From Rhynchopus euleeides (Eukaryota > Euglenozoa > Diplonemea > Diplonemida > Diplonemidae), in contig OY723280.1 in the NCBI GenBank assembly GCA_963210315.1, forward strand, positions 1,736,001-1,800,000: 64,000 nt of DNA. Reading direction: 5' to 3'. Shown one piece after another: positions 10,244 through 20,532 of the stretch. A program made the translations under genes and the position numbers. The notes beneath the pieces were generated by a model. The model had not been told where the DNA came from, did not search any database, and worked only from the letters and a program-made list of their open reading frames with translations. Within the stretch, counting starts at the first letter, position 1. Each line of letters begins with the position of its first letter.

Positions 10244-10470
10244 AAATTTTGAGAAATTTTGTGAAATTTTTTTTTAGCAAAAATATGTCCAAGGAATTTT
10301 GGAGGATACCGAAAGTTGCCCGACCCCCTGAACACCCCACGGGGGTATTCCGACGCAGAGTCGGGCCCCCCCGCCAAGCTTGTCGAGTCGCCTGTTTTCG
10401 GGTTGTGCCGAGAGAACATCCGACGAAGGATTTTTTTTAGAACCGATTTTTTTTGGATTACCAACGTATC

Positions 10471-11571
10471 CAGGGGCTTAGCTTGGTTTTTGGGGTTGGG
10501 GCCGAAACTCGGTCAGACTCGGTCACAGTACACACACAGTTGATTTGCCCCGTTGATTTGCTCCCCACCACCTGGTTCACCCAGAATTCGACGTTGCTGC
10601 CTTCCCGGTTCCCCCCCTTCTTATCTGGAACACCAGCTCAGCAACCAGGTTTGCAGCCTCAACCTGGGGTTGCTTTGTTGCCTTTGTAGGTGTGCATTGG
10701 CAGCTTCCCACCAGTGAGTGAGAGAATGTCACCCCCCCTCGGCCTCCGCTTGGGCTCCAACGGCCACCCTGTACAGAGGGTGGGACGGTAGCGGCTGGGA
10801 AGAATGTCACCCCCCCTCGGCCCTGGGCCCTCGAGGGGGGTGACATTCTCTCGGGTACCCTAGGACCTCGCAAGAGTGGCTTCGGGGATACCCTGTGAAT
10901 CTTCGCGACATTCCACTCCACAAAGTACATTTGCAAGGCTTTCGCTGCTCAGTTGGCGAAGCCTGGTGGAGACAAGGCGGTGCTTGGAAAACAAGCGTTC
11001 AACAGAAGCAGTGCCCAGCCGAAGCATAGATGCAAGCTGGAGTAGCCTGCATGTTGCTGGGTACGTGAGAGCGAGGTTTGCCGAGGTAAACCGCTGAATA
11101 ACCTCCTGCAGATCACGCAGGCCCAACCTCCGAATCTCGGAACAGACACCCGGGCACCTTGCAGAAGGGCAGTCTTGTGCGCCTGTGCCCACTTCGGTGG
11201 GTGTGCTGGGGCATTGAAGTCCGGGCAAGGGTACGCGCCAGTGATCCCCGGGAGAGGTGCCAGGTAATGGTCAGCGATGTAGCCCAGAGCCTCCTGCACC
11301 TGCGTGCCCACCATGTTGCCGGGAGACGGAATTCGAGACTGCTGACGTTATTCTTACGCTAGCGACGAATACGGGACAGAAGGAGAATGGGGTGTTCGCG
11401 TTCGCTCGCACGCGTGCTTCACCTCCTGTGCTGCTGCACCCCAAGAAAAATCCGCTTTTCCCCCCGAAAATTTATACTTTTTTTTTGTTTTTTGAGCTGA
11501 CCGAGTTTTTTTCCGGGTTTGGCTGAAACTCGGTCAGCTGACCGAGTTTACCCCCCCAAGCTAAGCCTCTG
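10471..11571. mobile_element. hAT DNA transposon, degraded
   Basis: An exact 8-bp direct repeat AACGTATC (10463-10470 and 11572-11579) flanks ends reading CAGGGGCTTAGCTTGG and, in reverse, CAGAGGCTTAGCTTGG. Eight-bp TSDs and CAGNG termini are the known hallmarks of hAT elements. Subterminal motifs ACTCGGTCAG repeat near both ends (10508-10526; 11500-11550). The interior holds a relic of a hAT transposase on the minus strand and a hairpin near 10803-10850 (AATGTCACCCCCC/GGGGGGTGACATT). At 1.1 kb it is far too short for an intact autonomous hAT. Confidence 0.92.
10860..11314 (-). pseudogene. hAT transposase C-terminal relic
   Basis: One minus-strand frame encodes YPATCRLLQLASMLRLGTA, then SVERLFSKHRLVSTRLRQLS and SESLANVL. 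The order of YP, LA, the ERLFS motif and R..L matches the C-terminal dimerisation region of hAT transposases. The N-terminal-side sequence (VGTQVQEALGYIADHYLAP) lies in a different frame, so a frameshift near 11160-11180 separates the two. Catalytic residues of the RNase-H-like domain are absent. It lies within a hAT element with matching TSDs, which supports the call. Confidence 0.85.
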
Positions 11572-12123
11572 AACGTATCGGGGGCACGAGAGATCCGTGC
11601 CCCGAGTCAGGTGAAGGGTTGGGTGGTATGGAACAAACAAAAAAAGAGGCGGTGCAGAATGGTGTGGGTAAGTACGATTTCTACACGCGGTGGGTGCAGG
11701 ATCCCCACCCATCCCCACCCTCACTGTCTGAACCTCTTGCAGACCCCCCCCCCCCCTGCAACGGCTATTATTCGCTCGTGCGCGTCTCTTTTTGTTGTCG
11801 CCTGCCTGCGAGTTCTCCAACGTATGCCTGCGATTGTATCTGATAACACCACACAAACCCCCCCCCCCTCTACAGAACAACACACCGGTTGCACGTTCAA
11901 CCCACAAAAGAGCAAATACACCTTTCTACGCTCTTCTGCTGACCCAGCAACACACAGCAACAACAAAAACACCAAGCCGAAAAAACACCGCACTTTCTCT
12001 CGGCTCTATCTCCCCCTTTCTTTTTTGGCTCGGCTAAACCCGAACCAAACTCACAAGAACCCTCACAGCAAGCAAAGCCCCCCCCGGTTCTCTCTTCCGG
12101 AGAACTCTCCCACCTCCCCGCCG

Positions 12124-12136
12124 CTTTCTCTCTCAG
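12124..12136 (+). promoter_or_regulatory. Polypyrimidine-AG ahead of the cyclin start
   Basis: A pyrimidine run ending CTTTCTCTCTCAG lies 47 nt before the cyclin ATG, within a broader C/T-rich leader. Its form suits a splice acceptor, either for a 5'UTR intron or for spliced-leader trans-splicing. Sequence alone cannot distinguish these. Confidence 0.35.
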
Positions 12137-12182
12137 CCCGGCCCCACTCGACTTACCCCCCGTCCTCTACCACTCTCTCGCA

Positions 12183-12878
12183 ATGGGCAAGGGTAGCGCT
12201 GCACGTGCCGTGCGGGCGAGCTTCCAGGACGTTGCGGCAGGGCTTGCGCGTGCCGTGGAGGCGCAGGCCGCGAAGGGCGATGCCCTGGGCTACTCTGAGG
12301 CTGTGACGGTGTTCGACGCAGACCGCGACGCCATGCCCACCATCACGGTGCTGGCCTACCTCAACAGGTGGCTGACGTACAGCGGGTGCAGCATGAGCAG
12401 CGTCGTCGCCGCAGGGATCTACCTGGAGCGGTGCGGGCTGCAGATCAACGGGCGCAACAAGCACCGCCTTCTCCTGTCCGCGCTGATCGTGTCTGCGAAG
12501 TACCTTGATGACGTCTTCTTCTCCAACAGCTTCTACGCGGCAGTGGGTGGGTCTTCCCTGGTCGAGGTGAACCGTCTGGAGACCGCCTTCCTCAACGCCT
12601 GCGAGTGGAACATGTTTGTGGAGTCCTCCGACTACGACGAGACCCTCTCGCGCTTCCTCGCGGCGGAGGTGGCAGAGTCCCCCGACACTGCCTGCCTCTT
12701 CCCCTCCCTGAAGGGGCTGGCCGCCCTGACCGTCGACGCCGCCAAGCCGGACGCTGCCGAGGGGAAGAAGGCTGCTGCGGACAACGTGGAGTGCCGCGCC
12801 GTCTCAAAGGCGCCGGCGGACATGCCGCTCTCCTGCACGGACATCTTCCTCAACTTCCTCGGCCTCACCGCGCACTGA
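12183..12878 (+). CDS. P-type (PHO80-like) cyclin
   Basis: A 231-aa single-exon cyclin. Residues ~52-147 form the N-terminal cyclin box: PTITVLAYLNRWLTYSGCS, then NKHRLLLSALIVSAKYLDD, then a FSNSFYAAVGGSSLVEVNRLE-like segment. Conserved HRLL, AK.LDD and the N.YA..GG..L.E.N.LE series are typical of the PHO80/CYCU family, which in other eukaryotes activates Pho85/CDK5-like kinases in nutrient or cell-cycle control. A second box is absent, as usual for the family. The Ala-rich tail (175-231) is unrelated. High GC and strong codon bias contrast with the pyrimidine-rich flanks. The start is the first in-frame ATG after the polypyrimidine-AG. TGA terminates it, so TGA acts as stop here. Confidence 0.93.
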   Translation: MGKGSAARAVRASFQDVAAGLARAVEAQAAKGDALGYSEAVTVFDADRDAMPTITVLAYLNRWLTYSGCSMSSVVAAGIYLERCGLQINGRNKHRLLLSALIVSAKYLDDVFFSNSFYAAVGGSSLVEVNRLETAFLNACEWNMFVESSDYDETLSRFLAAEVAESPDTACLFPSLKGLAALTVDAAKPDAAEGKKAAADNVECRAVSKAPADMPLSCTDIFLNFLGLTAH

Positions 12879-15800
12879 GGAGGGGTGCGGGGAGGTGTGT
12901 GTTAGGAGGGGCGTGGCGGTGACACAAAAAAATCCCTCAACTGAACTGAAACCAAGGGCGGTGGAGGGGGGGAGTTGTGTTGTGGATGGTTGGATGGGGT
13001 TGCCCGCAAGATCATGGCAGGCCGCTTGCTGTGATTATGTCGCCTCGGCGCCCGGCAATTCCCGGGTACTGCCATCGCGCGGGTGAGTCGTTTTTAGGAG
13101 TGCGTGTGGATACATATAGTGTGGAGACCGCATCGGGAGATCGGTGCGCTCGGCGCTCGTACAACCAAAATATTATATTATGTGTGTGGTATGCATGCAG
13201 TGATCCGCTCTACGTTCTGTTTGGAAACACCCAGCGTACAACCCAGGCAAAAATAACTGTGTTGCGTGCCGACTGCCTCGTCGTTCTTAACGTCAGGTGG
13301 GTCGTTGACACAACCAAATGAAGGATGTGCCTGCTGGGTGTGATTTCAACCCACATGATTCAGAGGCACAATGTCCTTTACGAGAAGGCGATCACTGCAG
13401 CGCTCCAACCAATAACCCAAATATCCGTGCGTGAACATCCGACTATCTAGATGTCAAGGGAGTGACCCCGACACACTGCGCCTGATCTACCCACCCAACC
13501 CCCCTTTCTCGCTTTGAGGCCCCCTGGCACTGTTCCCCCATCATTATTTTCTCTCCATCACTCCGTGCAGATTGGCAGTGTGTGGGAGGAATAAGGCGGG
13601 GTGAATCGGTGTGCCGCTTGTCAGGGAACTCCTCCCCCCCGAAATTCCAACGTGTGGGAGAGCCTGGCAACGCACTGGCCAGCAGAAAACCGCCATATTT
13701 TATTTCCGGATTCTTGGGAGGGTGGGCTTCCGAAGGGAGACCCCCCCGTTCCCTGAAACCGTGGAAGGCGGGTTGAGATCGGGTGCCGAAGCAGAAAGGG
13801 ATGGGGGGGCGGGGTGTGGTGAGGTGAGGTGGTTGTGGGTCGGGCAAAATACAAAGGAAAACAGACATCGATGTTGCAAAAAAGAAATGGTGCAAATCTA
13901 TACTCCCTGGATGACATCGTACGCGAGGTTAGGCGGTACGTGACTCCACAAAAAAAATTCACCGAGCCCTTAGTTTGGGAACACCTCTGAGTGACGAAAA
14001 GCTGATCTTTTTCTTTTTGTCTTTTTTGTATTTCGTTGTCGGGAAAATCCGCAGAAAAGGATGTGCACGCCTTTTCTGGAATGGGTTGCTGGCCGAAGCG
14101 ACTTGGGGAATGCCCCCAAGCATGTGGGATTGAGGGAGGGGGGGGGGGGAACAGGCGCGGAGAAGGGCGTGTGTGCGGGGAGGGAGCGGGGAGAAAATCC
14201 CTCCCACACTGCCCACCCTGCGCCTCGCCCTTCCCCGGTCCCACCCCCCCACCCCACCCCCTTTCAATCAGAGCTGCTTGCCTTTGAAGAATTGGAACTG
14301 GAACACACAACAACAAAAAAACAGCAAAAAAAAATCAACTGCCGCCCGAGGCGATGACGAAACCATATTTCTTATTCCTCCCCCTGACCCCCAATCCCCT
14401 TTCCCCACCAGGGTTCTGACACCCGTCCTTTGCTTTCCCGGACTGGGGGTTTTCGATGATATTGCCACCCGCCATCTTTCGCTTTTGCTCCCCAACTCCC
14501 CCACCCCTGTCCCCTCCCCCCCCCCCCTTCACTTTTGTCAGTCTCTTTCCCCTTCTACTTTCACCATATTTCGTCTTGCACATTATTTTATCCTTCAAAA
14601 CCATTTTCCCTTACTTCCCCCTCCCCCTTCCCTGGCGTTCCCCTCTGGCAACGCCACAAGGTTTCCCTTTCCGATGTTACCCCCTTCCCCCCCCCCCCCG
14701 ACTCCACCTTCTTCCCTTTGAGCCTTTGTATTTTTCCCCAACCCTTCATCACCTTCGTCGCTGAATGTGGGAAGTAATCCTGGCCAGGGATCGATGTTGC
14801 AAGCTTCGTGTCTGGCTGGATTTCCATTGGTGGTGGAGCTGGGGGAGGGAGGGAGGGAGAGGTGGTGATGTTGAGTGACTCATATTTTTTTTCAGCACAC
14901 TTCGATGTGGGCGGAAAGTGTCGCGTGCTTGTTCGTGCCCTTGTGCTCCTCACTCACGACACCATCATCAGCAGGAGTGTGAGTGTGGAAGCGTCAACGC
15001 AACCGCCCCGCCCCGCCCCCTCCATCCCCGCCCCCCCCCCCCCCCCCCACCCCCCTGGACGCAAACCCGCATAACGAGTGAAGGTGAGGGCAATTCTGGG
15101 ACCTTGCCCAAACACGCACCCCACACACAAGACAAGAGATTTGTCTTGCATTCACTCTTGACAATCACACACCCCCAATCCCCCAAACACACCCAAAAAA
15201 CTGCGCCTTTGTTTTGAACTTCCCCAGCACATCCCTGGAGAAGTGCCGTGGGAGATTGTGGGAGGTGCGGTGTTTATGCGCTGCCCCACACACCCCCCCC
15301 CCCCCTCCCCCCACTCCAGAACACGCGCATTCCGCAATCAGCCCCGCAAACCCGCAAACACCCCCTCCCCCTTACCCCCCCCCCCCCTCCCCTCACACGC
15401 TCTCTCTGTCACCCACTCTCCCATTTCCAGAGGCCTGCCCTCTCGGTGCCTTTCTGTTTATCCACTTTGACTATCCCGGAGTGGGTGTCTTGTTGATTTT
15501 CTTTGCATACTCTCCGCCCCCACCCCCGACCCCCCTACCCCCTTACCCCCATACCCCCTTACCCCCTCCCCACCCCCCCCAAAAATAAAGCACCGCAGTA
15601 TTTTTTTTGCAATTTCTCCCCCCTCCACACATGCACCCCATCCTTGGCTACACCTGCTCTGCCTCAGCTTTGATCATGATCAACCCCCCTTCCCCCCGCG
15701 TCCCCATTTCAAAAAAAAACAAACGGATTTTCTTCCCTACCACCACCCGGCCCCAGGTTCCCCCCCGGTACGTCCCCCCCCCCCCCCCCCTTGGCGGATG

Positions 15801-18040
15801 ACTCAAGCACTTCGGTGGTCCACCGACGGACAATATTGCTAACACAAACAGCAACTCCCCTCCGGAGGCAACTTTTCCCGGAGAGGCCAATTCCAGAGAG
15901 AACCAGGTGTTCAACATGAAGAACAAATACCCTACGGATGGAGGGAGGGGGTGGTCGGATAGTGCAGCCCCGTGCGGCCCTCCATTCCCATCCCCCTTCT
16001 CTCACTCTCTCTCAGCCACTCTTTTTCGCCTGTATCCGTTGTTTTGTTTGTTCCCCACGGGGCCCATCATCAAAGTTACCGGAAACAGGCTCAAAGAAAA
16101 ACGGCCCTGACAACTTGATTTTGTACCCCTCCGCACCCCCCTCTCCCCTTAGGCCCGCTGCTGAAGGCCCCGCATTTGATCTCTCTCTATCCCTCTCTCT
16201 TGGACGCAATAGCGTAGCGTTGCGAAGAGAACTTGTTTTGTGCGTCACATATATCACACACTGCGTATGCAGGAGGTGCTGGGGAGCTACACGCGGAGAC
16301 TGCCCCGCCCTAGCTTCCCACCCAAGCATCATCTGTATTGACCTCACGCAACAAACACATTACAAAACAAGTTCTCTCTCTCTCTCTGAACCCACACCCA
16401 AGCCCCAGAGCTTCCTCAGCTCAGCACGTCAGTTCGGCCCACGTACGTGCCATGAGATGTGTATGCCATGCCGTAGCGTAAAGTCGGGTGTCAGCACGCA
16501 TGCAAGCCAAAAGAAACCAGCAGCGTGAACCAGTCTTCCTCAGTACAGCTTCTTATGACAGCCATTCTCCCTCACTCAATTCACGGTGCTCTTTCCAATG
16601 TAGAAAGTGGAAAAAGGGCGTTATCAATACAAACGATGGGGAGAGGGGGGGGGGGGGAATACCTCGGCATTCTGTCCCTCCCAGGATATGCCCGGGGTAC
16701 TGCGATCAGATTTTGAGGCTCGACTCTCAGAAACGTCAACCTTTCCTGCATCGCTTTTATCAACAAAAAGACCCCCCCCTACCCCCGCTTTCCAAATCCC
16801 AAAAAAGTCGTATCATCAGAAGGTGTCGTAGTGTGGGTTAGCGTGCCAGCATCGCGCTGTGCCTCTTCGAGGGCCGCAGCGTGGTGAGATCGAGCCGCTA
16901 GCCATCAAGGCTGTAGATGGGAGGATCATGCTGAGGCACTCAGTGGCTATTCTAAACAAGCCAGCCGTCGCAGCGGATTGCACCATCTCGCCTTTATTTT
17001 GTTGCGCAATGTCATTGCAAGATGCCCGTCAGAGGGTGTGTGTGTGTGTGTGTGTGTGTGTGCCTCCTCGTTTCAGAGGATCCTGAAGGAGGGAATGATT
17101 CAAATCAAAATAGCCACCCCGCCTTCCGCGCTCAACGACAACAAACGCTCGAGTCGGCATGTCATTTGCCCCCTCGGCATACCTGCAATGTTCAGTCAAC
17201 CTCATCCCTTGAGCATGCGCACCGATTTCTCGGATCAAAGAGCCCAGTCCCCTTAGTGTGGTGCCATGCAATTTTCCCTTGACCTTCGTCCCTTTTGTCG
17301 CCTGCTCGTGTGAGCAAAAAAGAGTGCTTAGCTTTTCTTACCGTCGAGAACACGCCAAAAGTCTGTTGTACCTCCCCAGACCCGCACACACACACCCCTT
17401 TCTCCGGTGTGTATTATCTTGGGGGGATGGCTGTTCGTCGAAGCTTCAATGTATCGTGAGGGGGTGTCCCGACACCCTTTCGACAGGGAATCTTAACGTT
17501 TTCGAGAGGATCCGCCGGCTGCAAGGAGAATGCCCTGCCTCCAGCAAAAGAAATCACAAAAAAATCCAGGTTTTGAGAGCAGGTGTTGTGGCTTGCAGCT
17601 GCTTGTCTTTTTTGCGGCACCCTCTTTCACTTCTTGCTATGCCCGAACGATTGTCTTTCTTTGATTTCTATGATATGGCCGCGTTCCTGACAACTCCACC
17701 AAAAAAAATCAACCCGAGGAAGTTACGCCACGGCGAAACATCACTTCTTGCGATGTTCCCTGCGTCTCCCGGTTGATGCCTGGAGGTGGGTGGGGTGGGA
17801 GTTGATGAACGCACATATGGTTGGGTCGACCGAAATCAGCCTGTTGCACCATCAAGAGATTCGAGGCGTTCCGCTGATCTGGCGCACACCACCCACACAT
17901 CCTTCTTCAACAAGTTTGAAGGAGGCCACGTCCTAAATCGGAGAAAGCCCTTTTCGTTTCAGAGATCATCCACGAGCCGGATATTTGGTTTGTTGGTTGC
18001 AACGAGATACGCCAAAAAAAAGAGCCCAAAAAAGGGACAT
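12879..18040. other. Gene-free, pyrimidine-rich region
   Basis: Long poly-C tracts (15030, 15295, 15380, 15780), T-rich stretches and purine patches. The open frames are Pro/Ser/His-rich low complexity without conserved motifs. I see no transposon ends. A (GT)n run lies at 17036-17061, and a motif related to segment X (GTTAGCGTGCCAGCATCGCG) at 16836. Confidence 0.6.
17036..17061. repeat. (GT)n microsatellite
   Basis: About 13 consecutive GT dinucleotides. Confidence 0.95.
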
Positions 18041-18293
18041 CGAATGGTGTTGCTGAAAGTGCTTCGCATGATGTGCGCACGAACTACGCACAAGTACGCA
18101 CGAACTACGCAATATGGCCTCGTAATGTCACTTTTTTATTTTGTACTGGGGCGGGACCAGTAATTAGCTCAAAAAGGCTGAAAAAATGCCGAAAATTTTC
18201 GAATCCCAGTCAGGGACCACTCTGAATCACCTGTATCGTGCAAAGAAACGGGTTTGTTTGCCGGAAAATCACAATGTGTGCCCTCCACAGGCC

Positions 18294-18325
18294 CCCCTAC
18301 CCCCCGAGTACTCGGGGGGTAGGGG
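18294..18325. repeat. Perfect 32-bp palindrome
   Basis: CCCCTACCCCCCGAGT followed by its exact reverse complement, centred on AGTACT with no loop. It lies at the edge of the repeat at 18350-18660. Confidence 0.9.
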
Positions 18326-18349
18326 TGTATGAGGGGGGGGTGGTTTCAC

Positions 18350-18660
18350 CCAATTGGTGTTCCCAGTAAGAGGTGTAAATGGACACCCCATGGCCAAAAC
18401 GACCCCACTGCGATCCGCACAGATCCCAAACGTTCCAAATAACGGGTTTTTGGAACACCCAAGGAGGGGGTCCCGCTGGGTGGGCTGGTGTGGTTGCCTC
18501 TCAGTCACATCCTATGATCAGCCCCTGGGCCAGACCCACGTTTCACGGACGAAGCTTGACAGCTCGACCACAGAAATGACCCCACTACGATCCGCACAGA
18601 GTCCAAATAGTCAAAGGAACAGGGTTTTGCAACACCCGAGTAGGGGGCTCCTTTAGGGGG
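18350..18660. repeat. Relative of hAT MITE interior (GATCCGCACAGA units)
   Basis: Two ~150-bp units with the core CCCCACTGCGATCCGCACAG, each followed by TCCAAA and a GGGTTTT..AACACCC segment. The interior of the hAT MITE at 62008-62728 carries the same units in reverse. A single related core is in the two MITEs at 24405 and 56340. Terminal repeats of a complete element were not found here. Confidence 0.65.
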
Positions 18661-19195
18661 CGTTTTGGTACAATCTCGGCTCTGTAGTGATAAGGGGTTT
18701 CGCAGGCAGTGTCCTTAGCCTTCAGCCACTGTCAAGTAAGCCCATTCTATGGCTTGTCTTGAGGGTGCGTTGTCATCTGTTGGTCCCAGGTACAGACAAA
18801 CAAACGCTGCAGCTGGGCGAGGGCTGACTGATGTGTCTTCCGACGTTCGAGACTTCGGACAACCTAGTTTGGTGAGTCTCGAGCCAGGCTCCTAGGGCCT
18901 CCAGAGACAGGTCCTTCCGCAGCAGTCAGAAGGATGACTTCCTGCAAACCAGAGGGCCTGGGTGGATATTTGGGCCACATGGAGGCCCCCTACATCAGGA
19001 AATGGGCACCACAAGGTCTGGGACGAGGCCGGTGGTAGTGTTGGTGCAGTCTGGGCTCTGTATTGGAGGTAGCGTGTTTCCCACAGGAGAGAATAAAAAA
19101 GTGGCATTATTGCTTATGCACAATGTACGCACAAACTACGCAAAACTACGCACGAACTACGCAATTTGGGCCTTTCAGCAACACCATCGAACATT

Positions 19196-20532
19196 GCCTT
19201 TTGATTTTATTCCTTCACTAGAGTTTTCTTCGTTTCACCCCCTGTTTTTTTTGTCATGCCTGCTTGCCTTTCATTCTTGGGTGATCCCGCTTGTTTCAGG
19301 ATCACCGCCATCCCCCCACTCTCCCTCAGTATCTTGTATCCAGTGGACTCTCTCAAAATCCACACCGCCTGCCCAAACTAATGATGCAAAGGTTCATCTG
19401 ACAGGCCCCTGGGTGTCCTGTCTCAACACTCTATTTTCGATAGCCCCTGCTGTTGGGCAGCTCATGCGTTCACTCATGCGCACCGTACAGGTCATTAGAA
19501 ACGAGATCTCTTCTTTCTCTCTCTCTCTCTCTCTGTCTGTCTTGTCTGCCCCAGCCCTTCCAGTCGCTGTCGCGTAAGAAAACAAAATGTCGCACAACTG
19601 AATCCTCGCGGGGCAACCCCGCCCGAAGTGCACACCCATCGAAAAGGAGTTGGACACAACTCTGACTTCCGTTGCTGGGTTGGTTTGCTGGGTTGCCTCA
19701 GTGGGAAACAAGATACCGTTTCATAGCGGAGAGGAGAGGGGAATGGAGTGGCGGCCAGCCTCTTCTCGATCTGGCATGTTTGTCGGAAATACGCCGCGGC
19801 TGCTGCGGCGGGCAGCGCCTGCGCTCGGATGGATATGGGGTAGCGCCAGATACACCACAGGTACAGTTCAACTGCCTCGGCCCCCTGTGACGGCATACCC
19901 TAGTGCCTTCGTGTTAGGGGGGTGCCCCATCCACCACGAGCAACAAAATTGCGCGCCCCCGCACTGCTTGTGTTTCGGCTCTGCCTTGACTGTTGATGCC
20001 TCGTTGAGGCTGAGTTTTGGAAGGACTTGGTGTGGTTCACCCTTCCTTTTGTCACTATGTTTTTCAAAAAGGCGGTCTGGCGTGCCCGGTTTCCGGCGTA
20101 TGTCCGTGGCGCCTCTTCATGATTTTCTCTGCACCCTGCCTTTGTGATCAGTGAGTGTCACTGTTTAACTCAAATTCTCCCGTGCTCGGCAACCACACGC
20201 CCTGCCCTGCAGGCCGAGTTTCGGAAAGCGCTACCAGCGCATCAACAAATTGAAAGGGAATAGAGAGCACAGTGGCACTTTTGCTCATGGTGGCTATGCT
20301 TCTGCTACCCCTTGTTCCAAGCAACCAACGACTTCTTCTGCAGTAGATCCCTGCAGTGCCTATCCCCACTTCCTCCAGACTCATCAAAAATGCGCCGTCA
20401 TGATTTCACAGTTCTGTTTTTATTGTAGAAACTTGTACCAACACAAAGGCCCTGCATCGCTCAAGCAAGGCCCAGCATATATCTGTCGCATTGACCCCCA
20501 CCCTCAATCGGTTGATAATATGGGGGTCTTCA
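19196..20532. other. No gene recognised
   Basis: Mixed sequence with a (CT)n patch near 19510-19540. Open frames are short and lack motifs. Confidence 0.5.

Larger units (their letters stand above)
18045..19195. repeat. Inverted pair of TACGCACGAACTA segments
   Basis: At 18045-18125 and, partly inverted, at 19105-19195 there are segments with GGTGTTGCTGAAAG and repeated CTACGCACGAACTACGCA motifs. The same motifs occur in the large elements at 25760-25850, 26235-26330 and 63170-63250. The pair may mark the ends of an element, but the sequence between (apart from 18350-18660) shows no gene. Confidence 0.45.

Noticed and set aside
14400..15800. Long Pro/Ser-rich open frames in C/T-rich DNA
   Set aside because: Low-complexity translations of pyrimidine tracts with no start context, motif or codon bias.
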